DNA of 64,000 nucleotides. Origin: JACCWP01 sp963801045 (GTDB lineage Bacteria > Actinomycetota > Actinomycetes > Propionibacteriales > Nocardioidaceae). Positions 8,098 through 17,005 of the stretch are shown one piece after another (positions within the stretch are counted from its first letter, which is position 1; the number at the start of each line of letters is the position of its first letter). The notes under the pieces were generated by a model. That model was not told where the DNA came from, ran no database searches, and saw only the letters and a program-made list of their open reading frames with translations. The position numbers and the translations under genes are program-made. The DNA lies in contig CAWDDC010000004.1 of the NCBI GenBank assembly GCA_963801045.1, positions 310,001 through 374,000 of the forward strand, given 5' to 3'.

Positions 8098-8105
<8 letters not shown>
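7692..8105 (+). CDS. hadB: HadB-like (R)-specific hydroxyacyl dehydratase subunit
   Basis: A 137-residue MaoC/hot-dog protein. It keeps the hydratase-2 motif with the catalytic Asp and His: AGASGDHNPIHWSD near residues 30-43, then VVAHGMLTM near 55-63. It therefore provides the active site in a HadAB-type heterodimer that dehydrates 3-hydroxyacyl thioesters. The ATG at 7692 overlaps the upstream stop, and the gene end overlaps the murB start by 8 nt, implying one transcript rpmG-hadA-hadB-murB. No hadC follows, unlike in mycobacteria. Confidence 0.9.
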
Positions 8106-9129
<1,024 letters not shown>

Positions 9130-9193
9130 CCCGCCGCCGCACCGTCCCCCGCACCTTCCCCGCGCACCCCTTCCCGGCGCAGCTTCCCTCGCA

Positions 9194-9262
9194 AAACCCG
9201 AGGTTCCCCCGCGTCATTACGCGGTACAACCCCGGGTTTCCCAAGGTCACTTGGGAAACCCG
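9194..9262. terminator. Overlapping hairpins between convergent murB and adenosine deaminase genes
   Basis: A perfect 13-bp hairpin, CGGGTTTCCCAAG (9233-9245) and CTTGGGAAACCCG (9250-9262) with a GTCA loop, is a bidirectional terminator candidate. Upstream, AAACCCGAGGTT (9194-9205) pairs with AACCCCGGGTTT (9228-9239) around an inner CCGCGT/ACGCGG hairpin. Both structures use the bases at 9233-9239, so they exclude each other. Confidence 0.7.
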
Positions 9263-9268
9263 ACGGCC

Positions 9269-10302
9269 TCAGCCACCGAGCCAGGCGTCGATCCGCGCGA
9301 GCAGGGTGTGGCGCAGGTCGTCGGGGGCGTACGACGCCCGCACCGACATCCGGGCCAGCTCGGCGAGCTGGGCGTCGGAGAGCTCGTGGGCGGCCCGCAC
9401 CACGGCGTACTGGCTGGCGAGCCGGGAGCCGAACAGCAGCGGGTCGTCGGCACCGAGCGCGACCGGGATCCCGGCCTCGAGCAGCGCCGGCACCGGCACC
9501 TCCTCGAGCGTGGAGTAGACGCCGAGCGAGACGTTGGACACCGGGCAGACCTCGAGCGTCACGCCGGAGTCGACCACCCGGGCGAGCACGTCGGGGTCCT
9601 CGGTGGCGCGGACCCCGTGGCCGAGCCGGTCCGGGTGCAGCGGCGGTCAGGACGGCGTCGACGCTGTCCGCCCCGCGCAGCTCGCCGCCGTGCGGCACGC
9701 TCGCCAGCCCGGCGTCGCGGGCGATGGCGAACGCGCGGGCGAAGTCGTCGGTGTTCCCGCGCCGCTCGTCGTTGGACAGCCCGAAGCCCGACCACCCCGC
9801 GCCCGGCGTACTGCGCCGCCAGCCGGGCCAGCGTGCGGGCGTCCATCGGGTGCCGGGTGCGGTTGGCGGCGATCACCACCGCCATCGGCAGGCCGGTCTC
9901 CGCGGTCGTCGACCGGACCGCGTCGAGCACCAGGTCGGTGAACGCGGTCAGGCCGTCGAAGCGGGCGGCGTAGCCGGACGGGTCGACCTGGATCTCGGTC
10001 CAGCCGGACCCGTCGGCCACGTCGTCCTCGGCGGCCTCGCGCACCAGCCGGCGCACGTCGTCCTCGGTACGCAGCACCGACCGGGCGACGTCGTACAGCC
10101 GCTGGAACCGGAACCAGCCCTTCTCGTCGGCCGCCGACAGCGCCGGCGGCCAGTCCTCGCGCAGGGCGGGGGGAAGCCGGATGCCGTCGCGGTCGGCCAG
10201 CTCGACCAGCGTGGAGTGCCGCATCGACCCGGTGAAGTGCAGGTGCAGGTGTGCCTTCGGCAGCTCGCGCAGCGGGCGCCGGTGCGCGCGGTCGTCGGTC
10301 AC
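9269..10302 (-). CDS. Adenosine deaminase family protein (two frame breaks)
   Basis: A corrected length of 343 residues from the GTG at 10302. It has the zinc motif KAHLHLHFTGSMR near the N-terminus, VPHGGE with the catalytic Glu, HPDRLGHG with another metal His, and ALGADDPLLFGS with the metal Asp pair: the amidohydrolase adenosine deaminase set. Extra bases in the CCC at 9787-9789 and the GG at 9642-9643 each shift the frame; removing them joins all three segments. The enzyme deaminates adenosine, or a related aminopurine nucleoside, in purine salvage. HFTGSMR replaces the commoner HLDGSL, which leaves some doubt about the substrate. It overlaps the HIT gene start to stop. Confidence 0.87.
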
Positions 10303-10748
10303 CGGGCGACCGCCGCGGCCACGGCGACCGCGAGCCGGTCCATGTCGGCGACAGGCACCCGTTCGGCCTCGGGGCGGCCGAGCCGCGCGAAGATCCGCGG
10401 GCCGCGCTCCTCCGCCGGCTGGTCCGGCATCCGGGGCACCACGTGCAGGTGCAGGTGGGCGAAGCCCTCGGCCTCCGCGAGCAGGATCACGTACGTCTTG
10501 ACGCAGCCGGTCACCTGCTCGAGCGCCGCGGTGAGGTCGGTGAGCAGCGGGCCCAGCTCGGCGGCCGCCGCGGGCTCGAGCTCGGACAGGCTGAGCAGGT
10601 GCCGGCGGGGCAGCACCACCAGCCAGCCGGGCAGCGAGGTGTCGAAGGCGTGCGCCACCCGCCAGTGGTCGGTGACCAGCACCCGTTCGCGCGGGGCCGG
10701 GTCGGGGGTCGCCTCCTGCTCGCAGGACCAGCAGCCGGCCGCGGTCAC
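10299..10748 (-). CDS. HIT family protein
   Basis: About 149 residues with the histidine triad FAHLHLHVVPRMPDQP near the middle, which gives the nucleotide hydrolase or transferase active site. The N-terminus carries CWSCE, a possible half zinc site seen in several HIT proteins. A GTG at 10748 is taken as the start because it is the first in-frame start after the aminotransferase stop. The gene lies between aspartate aminotransferase and adenosine deaminase and overlaps the latter by 4 nt, so the three form one minus-strand operon. The substrate is unknown. Confidence 0.85.
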   Translation of the reverse strand: MTAAGCWSCEQEATPDPAPRERVLVTDHWRVAHAFDTSLPGWLVVLPRRHLLSLSELEPAAAAELGPLLTDLTAALEQVTGCVKTYVILLAEAEGFAHLHLHVVPRMPDQPAEERGPRIFARLGRPEAERVPVADMDRLAVAVAAAVAR

Positions 10749-10753
10749 CGCGC

Positions 10754-11995
10754 TCAGGCGCCGCCGCCGGTGCCGATCAGCTTCTGCAGCCGGCCGATGC
10801 CCTCGGCCAGGTCGTCGTCGCCGAGCGCGTACGACAGCCGCAGGTAGCCCGGCGTGCCGAAGGCCTCGCCGGGGACCACCGCGACCTCTGCCTGCTCGAG
10901 CATCAGCTCGGCGAGCTCCGCGGAGGTCGACGCCGTGCGGCCCCCGATGCTCGCGGCCGAGCACGCCCCTGCACCGAGGGGTAGACGTAGAACGCGCCCC
11001 GCGGCATCGGGCAGACGACGCCGTCGATCTCGTTGAGCATCGACACGATGGTGCGGCGCCGCCGGTCGAACGCCTCGCGCATCATCGCCACCGCCGTCGA
11101 GGTCGCCGGTCAGCGCCGCGACGCCGCCCGCTGCGCCACGTTGGACGACGTTGGACGTGGCGTGCGACTGCAGGTTGGTCGCCGCCTTGACCACGTCGGC
11201 CGGCCCGACCAGCCAGCCGACCCGCCAGCCGGTCATGGCGTAGGTCTTGGCGACGCCGTTGACGACCACGCAGCGGTCGGCGAGCTCGGGCACCGCGACC
11301 GGCAGCGACACCGCCTCGGCGCCGTCGTAGACCAGGTGCTCGTAGATCTCGTCGGTGAGCACCCACAGGCCGTGCTCGACCGCCCAGCGGCCGATCGCCT
11401 CCACCTGCTCGCGGGGGTAGACCGCGCCGGTGGGGTTGGACGGCGAGCAGAACAGCAGCGCCTTCGTCCGGTCGGTGCGGGCCGCCTCGAGCTGCTCGAC
11501 GGTGACCAGGTAGTCCTGGGTCTCGTCGGCGGGCACCTCGACCGGGACGCCGCCGGCGAGCCGGATCGACTCGGGGTAGGTGGTCCAGTACGGCGCCGGC
11601 AGCAGCACCTCGTCGCCGGGGTCGAGCAGGGTCGCGAACGCCTCGTAGACCGCCTGCTTGCCGCCGTTGGTGACCAGCACCTGGCCGGGCGTGACCTCGT
11701 AGCCCGAGTCGCGGGCGGTCTTGGCCACGATCGCGGCCTTCAGCTCCGGGAGGCCGCCGGCGGGGCTGTAGCGGTGGTTGCGCGGGTCGCGGCAGGCCTC
11801 GACGGCGGCCTCCACGATCGGGTCCGGCGTGGGGAAGTCGGGCTCGCCGGCCCCGAAGCCGATCACCGGGCGGCCGGACGCCTTGAGCGCCTTGGCCTTG
11901 GAGTCGACCGCGAGCGTCGCCGACTCGGCGATGCCGCCGATCCGGGCGGACACCCGGCGGGTACGGGCAGGGCTGGGAGCGGACTGGGCAGCCAT
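10754..11995 (-). CDS. Pyridoxal-phosphate aspartate aminotransferase (three frame breaks)
   Basis: A corrected length of about 412 residues from the ATG at 11995. Class I aminotransferase landmarks are IGFGAGEPDFPTPD, the cofactor-binding VTNGGKQAVYEAF, CSPSNPTGAVY, TDEIYEHLVYDG and the Schiff-base lysine in NGVAKTYAMTGWRVGW. It transfers the aspartate amino group to 2-oxoglutarate, and some homologues also accept prephenate. Three extra bases lie within about 140 bp, near 11094, 10966 and 10957, each in a C run. Removing them restores DAVAMMREAFDRRR and the continuous end. The closely spaced breaks point to sequence error. Confidence 0.88.
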   Translation of the reverse strand: MAAQSAPSPARTRRVSARIGGIAESATLAVDSKAKALKASGRPVIGFGAGEPDFPTPDPIVEAAVEACRDPRNHRYSPAGGLPELKAAIVAKTARDSGYEVTPGQVLVTNGGKQAVYEAFATLLDPGDEVLLPAPYWTTYPESIRLAGGVPVEVPADETQDYLVTVEQLEAARTDRTKALLFCSPSNPTGAVYPREQVEAIGRWAVEHGLWVLTDEIYEHLVYDGAEAVSLPVAVPELADRCVVVNGVAKTYAMTGWRVGWLVGPADVVKAATNLQSHATSNVVQRGAAGGVAALTGDLDGGGDDARGVRPAAPHHRVDAQRDRRRRLPDAAGRVLRLPLGAGACSAASIGGRTASTSAELAELMLEQAEVAVVPGEAFGTPGYLRLSYALGDDDLAEGIGRLQKLIGTGGGA

Positions 11996-12025
11996 GGGAC
12001 CATCGTGTCACTCGTACGCCGCCGG

Positions 12026-12055
12026 TTCGACGAGGCACCGGGCACCCCGTAGACT
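12026..12055 (+). promoter_or_regulatory. Putative promoter for tRNA-Trp/secE
   Basis: TAGACT (12050-12055) is a good -10 box, preceded at 18 nt by the weak TTCGAC (12026-12031). It is the only promoter-like sequence between the divergent aminotransferase gene and tRNA-Trp, about 65 nt before the tRNA. Confidence 0.4.
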
Positions 12056-12119
12056 CGGGCGTCGGTGGATCCAGCACCACTGGTCGGCATGCCCGCATGT
12101 GGCCGGTTCCGCCGCCCAA

Positions 12120-12192
12120 AGGGCACTAGCTCAACTGGCAGAGCATCGGTCTCCAAAACCGAAGGTTGGGGGTTCGAGTCCCTCGTGCCCTG
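12120..12192 (+). tRNA. tRNA-Trp (CCA)
   Basis: A 73-nt tRNA. The acceptor stem AGGGCAC pairs with GTGCCCT. The anticodon stem CGGTC encloses the loop with CCA, and the T arm is TGGGGGTTCGAGTCCCTC. The order tRNA-Trp, secE, nusG, rplK, rplA is standard for actinobacteria. Confidence 0.97.
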
Positions 12193-12243
12193 CGAGACCC
12201 GGACCGACGAACGCAGGACTGACGACAGGGGCAGGTGGCAGCC

Positions 12244-12480
12244 GTGAGCGATACCCGCTCGAGGACCCCGGTGCGCAGCGACGGCGAACGCCCTCGTCGC
12301 ACGCCGCCCGGGCTGTTCCTGCGCCAGGTGATCGCCGAGCTGCGCAAGGTGGTGTGGCCGACCCAGCAGCAGGTGATCACGTACTTCTTCGTGGTGCTGG
12401 TGTTCGTCGGCGTGATGATGGCCTATGTCGCGGGCCTGGACTTCGGCTTCGGCAAGCTGGTGTTCAAGGTCTTCGGCTGA
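12244..12480 (+). CDS. secE: Preprotein translocase subunit SecE
   Basis: A 78-residue single-span membrane protein that clamps SecY in the translocon. The conserved amphipathic helix and hinge FLRQVIAELRKVVWPTQQQV are followed by one hydrophobic segment, ITYFFVVLVFVGVMMAYV. The GTG at 12244 is preferred over the GTG at 12235 because the AGGGGCAGG ribosome binding site is then 6-8 nt away. It lies 51 nt after tRNA-Trp and is followed by nusG. Confidence 0.95.
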   Translation: MSDTRSRTPVRSDGERPRRTPPGLFLRQVIAELRKVVWPTQQQVITYFFVVLVFVGVMMAYVAGLDFGFGKLVFKVFG

Positions 12481-12562
12481 TCACCACGCGAGTCCGAGCG
12501 GGTCCGATGCAGGTCCAGCAGCAGGTACGAGCAACAACCCAGTGAAGGTGGCGGAAACCGAC

Positions 12563-13642
12563 GTGTCCCAGCCGTTCGACGAGGCTCCCGAGCCTGACGA
12601 GCAGTCCGTCGCGCACAGCGGCGACCCGCTGCGCAGCGAGGCGGAGCGCGAGGGCGACCCCGACCACGAGGTCGACAACGACCAGGACATCACCGTCTCC
12701 GAGGTCGACGCCGGCCTCGACGCCGCCTCCGACGACCTCGAGACCGACGCCGAGGCGGCCGCGCTGGCCGACGAGGCCACCACCGCCGACGTGGTCGACG
12801 CGCTCGCCGCCGACGCCGCGCTCCCGACCGACGCCGCCGCTGACGACCTCGCCGACCAGGCGACCGACCCGGTCGCCGACCAGGCGGTCGAGGCCGCCGG
12901 CGACGACACCGCCGACGCCGAGACGGCCGCGGTCGACGCCGCCTCCGACGCCGCCGACGTGGCCGCCGAGGAGGCAGCCGTCCAGGCCGAGGAGCCGGTC
13001 GCCGACGTCGACGACGCGGGCGACCCGCTGCAGGAGTTCCGCGAGCTGCTGCACTCGCAGCCCGGCGACTGGTTCGTGGTCCACACCTACTCCGGCATGG
13101 AGAACCGGGTGAAGACCAACATCGAGAGCCGGATCGGTTCGCTGAACATGGAGGACTACATCTACGAGGTGACGGTGCCGACCGAGGAGGTGGCCGAGAT
13201 CAAGAACGGCCAGCGCCGCATGGTCAAGCGCACCGTCCTCCCCGGCTACGTGCTGGTCCGGATGGACCTCACCGACGAGTCCTGGGCGGCCGTGCGGCAC
13301 ACGCCGTCGGTGACCGGCTTCGTCGGCCACAGCCACCAGCCGGTGCCGCTGAGCCTGGTCGAGGTCGAGTCGATGCTCGCCCCGGCGGTCGAGGCGCAGG
13401 CGGCCGCCGCCATCGCCAGCGAGAGCGGCGAGAGCCCGGCCGCGGCGAAGAAGGCGCCCAAGGTCGAGTTCTCCGACTTCTCCGCCGGCGACTCGGTGAT
13501 GGTGGTCGACGGGCCGTTCGCGACCCTGCACGCGACCATCACCGAGATCAACATCGACGCCCAGCGGGTCAAGGCGCTGGTCGAGATCTTCGGCCGGGAG
13601 ACCCCGGTCGAGCTCAGCTTCACCCAGATCCAGCGGGACTGA
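12563..13642 (+). CDS. nusG: Transcription antitermination factor NusG with long acidic N-terminal extension
   Basis: About 359 residues. The NGN domain begins near residue 170 (GDWFVVHTYSGMENRVKTNIESRI, then KRTVLPGYVLVRMDL and HTPSVTGFVG). The KOW domain is at the end (FSAGDSVMVVDGPFATLHATI). NusG binds the RNA polymerase clamp and links it to Rho or ribosomes. Before the NGN domain there are about 160 residues made almost only of Ala, Asp, Glu, Thr and Val, probably disordered. The start is uncertain: in-frame GTGs lie at 12542, 12548 and 12563, and the last gives VSQPFDEAPEPDEQ. Confidence 0.93.
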   Translation: MSQPFDEAPEPDEQSVAHSGDPLRSEAEREGDPDHEVDNDQDITVSEVDAGLDAASDDLETDAEAAALADEATTADVVDALAADAALPTDAAADDLADQATDPVADQAVEAAGDDTADAETAAVDAASDAADVAAEEAAVQAEEPVADVDDAGDPLQEFRELLHSQPGDWFVVHTYSGMENRVKTNIESRIGSLNMEDYIYEVTVPTEEVAEIKNGQRRMVKRTVLPGYVLVRMDLTDESWAAVRHTPSVTGFVGHSHQPVPLSLVEVESMLAPAVEAQAAAAIASESGESPAAAKKAPKVEFSDFSAGDSVMVVDGPFATLHATITEINIDAQRVKALVEIFGRETPVELSFTQIQRD

Positions 13643-13695
13643 GGCCGACCCGGCCTCCACCGTCCCGTACGACGCAACGACGAAGGACCCCGATC

Positions 13696-14127
13696 ATGCC
13701 CCCGAAGAAGAAGGTCGCTGCCCTGGTCAAGGTGCAGCTGCAGGCCGGCCAGGCCACGCCCGCGCCCCCCGTGGGCACGGCGCTCGGCCCGCACGGCGTC
13801 AACATCATGGAGTTCTGCAAGGCGTACAACGCCGCGACAGAGGCCATGCGCGGCAACGTCATCCCGGTCGAGATCACGATCTTCGAGGACCGGTCGTTCA
13901 CGTTCATCACCAAGACCCCGCCGGCCGCCGAGCTGATCAAGAAGGCCGCCGGCGTGGCCAAGGGCTCGTCGGTCCCGCAGAAGGACAAGGTGGGCCGGCT
14001 CACCCGGGACCAGGTCCGCGAGATCGCGACGACCAAGCAGCCCGACCTCAACGCCAACGACATCGACGCCGCGATGAAGATCGTCGAGGGCACCGCCCGT
14101 TCGATGGGCATCACCGTCCAGCGCTGA
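13696..14127 (+). CDS. rplK: 50S ribosomal protein L11
   Basis: A 143-residue L11, the family's usual length. The N-domain has VKVQLQAGQATPAPPVGTAL and GPHGVNIMEFCKAYN, the proline-rich surface that binds 23S rRNA with thiopeptides. The C-domain has TGVAKGSS-like KKAAGVAKGSSVPQKDKVG and the last helix GTARSMGITVQ. The ATG at 13696 follows GAAGGACCCCGATC. It lies between nusG and rplA as in most bacteria. Confidence 0.97.
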   Translation: MPPKKKVAALVKVQLQAGQATPAPPVGTALGPHGVNIMEFCKAYNAATEAMRGNVIPVEITIFEDRSFTFITKTPPAAELIKKAAGVAKGSSVPQKDKVGRLTRDQVREIATTKQPDLNANDIDAAMKIVEGTARSMGITVQR

Positions 14128-14252
14128 GCCCGACCGAGACTCGGCCGGGCCGGACCGCGAGGTACCGTCGACACGAACCAGCAGAACCCCAGCAGCACGT
14201 GGCAGGGCCGCTGACGCGCCCGACGACCACACCCTGGTGAAAGGAACCAGAC

Positions 14253-14957
14253 ATGCAGCGCAGCAAGAGCTACCGCGAGACCGCGGACAAGATCGACCTC
14301 GACAACCTGTACACGCCCCTGCAGGCGGTGCGGATCGCCAAGAGCGGCAAGGTGGCGAAGTTCGACCAGACCGTCGACGTCGCCATGCGCCTCGGGGTCG
14401 ACCCCCGCAAGGCCGACCAGATGGTCCGCGGCACCGTCAACCTCCCGCACGGCACCGGCAAGACCGCCCGGGTCCTGGTCTTCGCCACCGGTGACAAGGC
14501 CGAGGCCGCCCTCGAGGCCGGCGCCGACCACGTCGGCTCCGACGACATGGTCGAGAAGGTGTCCGGCGGCTGGCTCGACTTCGACGCCGTCGTCGCCACC
14601 CCCGACCTGATGGGCAAGGTCGGCCGGCTCGGCCGGGTGCTCGGCCCGCGCGGTCTGATGCCCAACCCCAAGACCGGCACCGTGACGCCCGACGTCGCCA
14701 AGGCGGTCAGCGAGATCAAGGGCGGCAAGATCGAGTTCCGGGTCGACCGGCACGCCAACCTGCACTTCATCATCGGCAAGGCGTCGTTCTCCGAGGAGCA
14801 GCTGACCGAGAACTACCTCGCAGCGCTGGACGAGGTGCAGCGGCTCAAGCCGGCCAGCTCCAAGGGCCGCTACCTGCGCAAGGTGACGCTGTCGACGACC
14901 ATGGGCCCGGGCATCCCGATCGACCCGGGCAAGGCGCGCCTCACCAGCGACGACTGA
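14253..14957 (+). CDS. rplA: 50S ribosomal protein L1
   Basis: A 234-residue L1 starting at the ATG at 14253 behind GAAAGGAACC. Signatures are TVDVAMRLGVDPRKADQMVR, LGRVLGPRGLMPNPKTGTVT and KGGKIEFRVDRHANLHF. L1 forms the L1 stalk, and in many bacteria it represses its own rplK-rplA transcript. A hairpin, GCCCGACCGA with TCGGCCGGGC (14128-14150), lies in the 125-nt gap before this gene. It could be a control site or partial terminator, but nothing here proves L1 binding. Confidence 0.97.
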   Translation: MQRSKSYRETADKIDLDNLYTPLQAVRIAKSGKVAKFDQTVDVAMRLGVDPRKADQMVRGTVNLPHGTGKTARVLVFATGDKAEAALEAGADHVGSDDMVEKVSGGWLDFDAVVATPDLMGKVGRLGRVLGPRGLMPNPKTGTVTPDVAKAVSEIKGGKIEFRVDRHANLHFIIGKASFSEEQLTENYLAALDEVQRLKPASSKGRYLRKVTLSTTMGPGIPIDPGKARLTSDD

Positions 14958-14992
14958 GCCGCCCGCACCACCGACGACCCGTAGGGGGAGCC

Positions 14993-15880
14993 ATGAGGAC
15001 ATCGCGCGGACGTGCCGTGCTCGCTGCAGCCGCACTGGTGCTCGCCGGCACCGTCACCGCCTGTGGCGGCGACGACTCCGACGGCGCCCAGGACGAGGCG
15101 ACCGCCAGCGACAGCCGGCGATCGACGGCGACGACGCCGAGGAGCGACCGACGGGGACGCCGAGGAGCCGTCCGACGGCGACGACCAGGCGGCCGACGGC
15201 GGCGCGGACCTGACCGAGGCCAACTTCGCCACCACCCTCGTGTCGGCGCAGTCCGAGGCCGACACGGTGCACCTCACCGGCAGCTTCGGCTCCGGGCAGC
15301 AGGCGCTGGCGATGGACGGCGACATGCAGACCGGCGACCCCGACGACCTGGCGATGGACGTCCAGCTCGAGGTCCCGCAGCTCGGGTCCGGCGTACGGAT
15401 GATCCTGCTCGACCAGACCGTCTACATGAACCTCGGCCAGCCCACCGGCAACAAGTACGCCGAGATCGATCTGTCCGACCCGTCCGACCCGCTGGGCCAG
15501 CAGTTCGGGCCGCTGCTCGACACCGCCGACCCCGGCCGCAGCATCGCCGCCCTCGACGAGGGGATGCAGACGCTGGACAAGGTCGGTGGCGAGGAGCTGG
15601 ACGGCGTCGCGACCACGCAGTACCGCGCCGTCGTGGACACCGAGAAGGCGCTCGCGGCCAGCGGCGTGTCCGAGAACATGCCGCCGGAGGCGGCCGCCCA
15701 GCTGCCCAAGACCCTCACCTACGACGTGTGGGTCGGCGACGACGACGGGCTGATCCGCAAGATGAGCTTCGACCTGCTCGGCCAGAGCAGCGAGCTCACG
15801 TTCTCCGACTGGGGCGAGGACGTCGAGATCGAGGCTCCCCCCGCCAGCGAGATCACCAAGGGCGGCGCCGGCCTCGGCTG
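14993..15880 (+). CDS. LppX/LprG-type lipoprotein (frame-broken N-terminal linker, end uncertain)
   Basis: The ATG at 14993 follows GTAGGGGGAGCC. A signal peptide ends in the lipobox VTAC, with Cys24 the lipid-modified residue. An acidic Asp/Gly/Glu linker contains at least one base indel near 15110-15160. The mature domain then reads ANFATTLVSAQSEADTVHLT, LDQTVYMNLGQPTGNKY and LPKTLTYDVWVGDDDGLIRK, matching the LppX_LprAFG fold that binds and carries lipids across the envelope. No stop follows the expected end (PPASEITKG near 15860) in this frame, so the end is approximate. It sits between rplA and rplJ; streptomycetes also keep a lipoprotein gene there. Confidence 0.78.
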
Positions 15881-15884
15881 CCCG

Positions 15885-15943
15885 TCGAGTGGCGCGAAGT
15901 CGGGCTCGGCGGTGCGGCGCGCGCCCCGTTCTGCGCCACTCGA
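15885..15943. repeat. 11-bp inverted repeat after the lipoprotein gene
   Basis: TCGAGTGGCGC (15885-15895) and GCGCCACTCGA (15933-15943) are perfect complements around a 37-nt GC-rich loop. The position, just past the expected end of the lipoprotein, suits a terminator, or a second palindromic repeat type next to the one at 15967. The 15881-16029 stretch has no convincing coding frame. Confidence 0.6.
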
Positions 15944-15966
15944 GCGTCGGGCGCCCCGCCCGCCTC

Positions 15967-16018
15967 CGAACGTTCCGGCCGTACGAGCGCTATGGCGCGC
16001 ACCAGGCCGGATCGTTCG
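15967..16018. repeat. Palindromic repeat, family member 2
   Basis: CGAACGTTCCGG (15967-15978) and CCGGATCGTTCG (16007-16018) pair at 11 of 12 positions around a 28-nt loop. On the reverse strand the right arm plus loop matches the repeat at 5139, and the GCGCTCGTACGGCCGGAA part matches the tandem copies after tuf. It lies 12 nt upstream of the rplJ promoter boxes. Confidence 0.75.
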
Positions 16019-16029
16019 TGGGCCGCGAT

Positions 16030-16059
16030 TTGGCTGCGGGGTCGTCGCTCCCGTAGGCT
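16030..16059 (+). promoter_or_regulatory. Promoter of the rplJ-rplL operon
   Basis: TTGGCT (16030-16035) and TAGGCT (16054-16059) are 18 nt apart, a good sigma-70-type pair. Transcription would begin near 16066, right at the start of the conserved L10 leader sequence. Confidence 0.65.
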
Positions 16060-16065
16060 GGCTCC

Positions 16066-16260
16066 GCCGAAGACCGCCGGTCGTCGCGGCATCACGCCGG
16101 GACCGAAGGCCCACCAGGTGGGCGACCTGCGCAGGAGTGAACGAGACCAGAGGTCCTGACCAGGACGTCGAGCCCCGTGCGCACCTGCGCCCGGGGCTTG
16201 TTGCACTCCCGGGTGTGGTCGGCGGTGGACGCCGCCGCGCGAACCGCGCGGTTTCCCGAG
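16066..16260 (+). promoter_or_regulatory. Ribosomal protein L10 leader
   Basis: The leader holds AGACCGCCGGTCGTCG, GACCGAAGG and GCAGGAGTGAACGAGACC, which resemble the kink-turn L10 binding site found upstream of rplJ in many bacteria, where excess L10-L12 represses the operon. A later hairpin, AGCCCCG (16171-16177) with CGGGGCT (16192-16198) followed by TGTTG, could act as attenuator. The site is recognised by motif and position; the fold was not computed. Confidence 0.7.
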
Positions 16261-16273
16261 GAAGAGGAGTGCC

Positions 16274-16964
16274 ATGGCGCGCCCCGACAAGGCAGCAGCC
16301 GTCGCCGAGCTCAGCGAGCAGTTCTCGCAGTCGAGCGGCGCGGTGCTGACCGAGTACCGCGGGCTCACCGTGGCGCAGCTGAAGGAGCTGCGCCGCACGC
16401 TCGGTGAGAACGCCACGTACGCCGTGGTGAAGAACACGCTGACCAAGATCGCCGCGAAGCAGGCCGGGATCACGGAGTTCGACGAGATGCTCGTCGGCCC
16501 CTCCGCCATCGCCTTCATCCACGGTGACGCGGTCGAGACCGCCAAGGGTCTGCGGGACTTCGCCAAGACCAACCAGCCGCTCATCATCAAGGGCGGTGTG
16601 CTCGACGGCAAGCCACTCTCGCCGGCCGAGATCAACCAGATGGCCGACCTGGAGTCCCGCGAGGTGCTCCTGTCCAAGATGGCCGGCGCCATGCAGGCAT
16701 CGCTGCAGAACGCCGCCTCCCTGTTCAACGCCCCGCTCGCGCAGGCCGCGCGGGTGCTGGGTGCGCTGCAGGCCCAGCAGGAGCAGGCCGCTCCCGCCGA
16801 GCCGGAGCAGGCAGCCGAGCCGGCAGCAGGCAGCAGAGCCGGAGCAGGCAGCCGAGCCGGAGCAGGCAGCAGAGCCGGAGCAGCCGGCCGAGCCGACCGC
16901 CGAGCAGGACCAGGCGGCCGAGCCGGAGCAGGCCGCCGAGCAGGACCCGCCCGCCGAGGCGTGA
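16274..16964 (+). CDS. rplJ: 50S ribosomal protein L10 with acidic repeat tail (one frame break)
   Basis: About 229 residues from the ATG at 16274 behind GAGGAAGAGGAG-like sequence. The core is normal L10 (FSQSSGAVLTEYRGLTVAQL, TYAVVKNTLTKIAAKQAG, LSPAEINQMADLESREVLL). It anchors L12 dimers in the ribosomal stalk. The tail is an unusual run of about 50 residues of EPEQAA repeats from 18-bp units. Unit 2 is 19 nt long, with an extra C at 16824. Removing it carries the frame to the TGA at 16962-16964. As written, the uncorrected frame runs on into rplL. Confidence 0.93.
16801..16891 (+). repeat. 18-bp tandem repeat inside rplJ
   Basis: Five units based on GCCGGAGCAGGCAGCCGA encode EPEQAA-type repeats. 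They lie at 16801-16818, 16819-16837, 16838-16855, 16856-16873 and 16874-16891. Only the second has 19 nt, which locates the frame break to one base. Such an array could vary in copy number between strains. Confidence 0.85.
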
Positions 16965-17005
16965 CCCGACCACCCACCGCACCATCGTCTGGAAGGACCG
17001 CCACC

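Noticed and set aside
14128..14252. Definite L1-binding autoregulatory site before rplA
   Set aside because: There is a hairpin, but I could not match it to the L1 target consensus, so it is only mentioned in the rplA entry.
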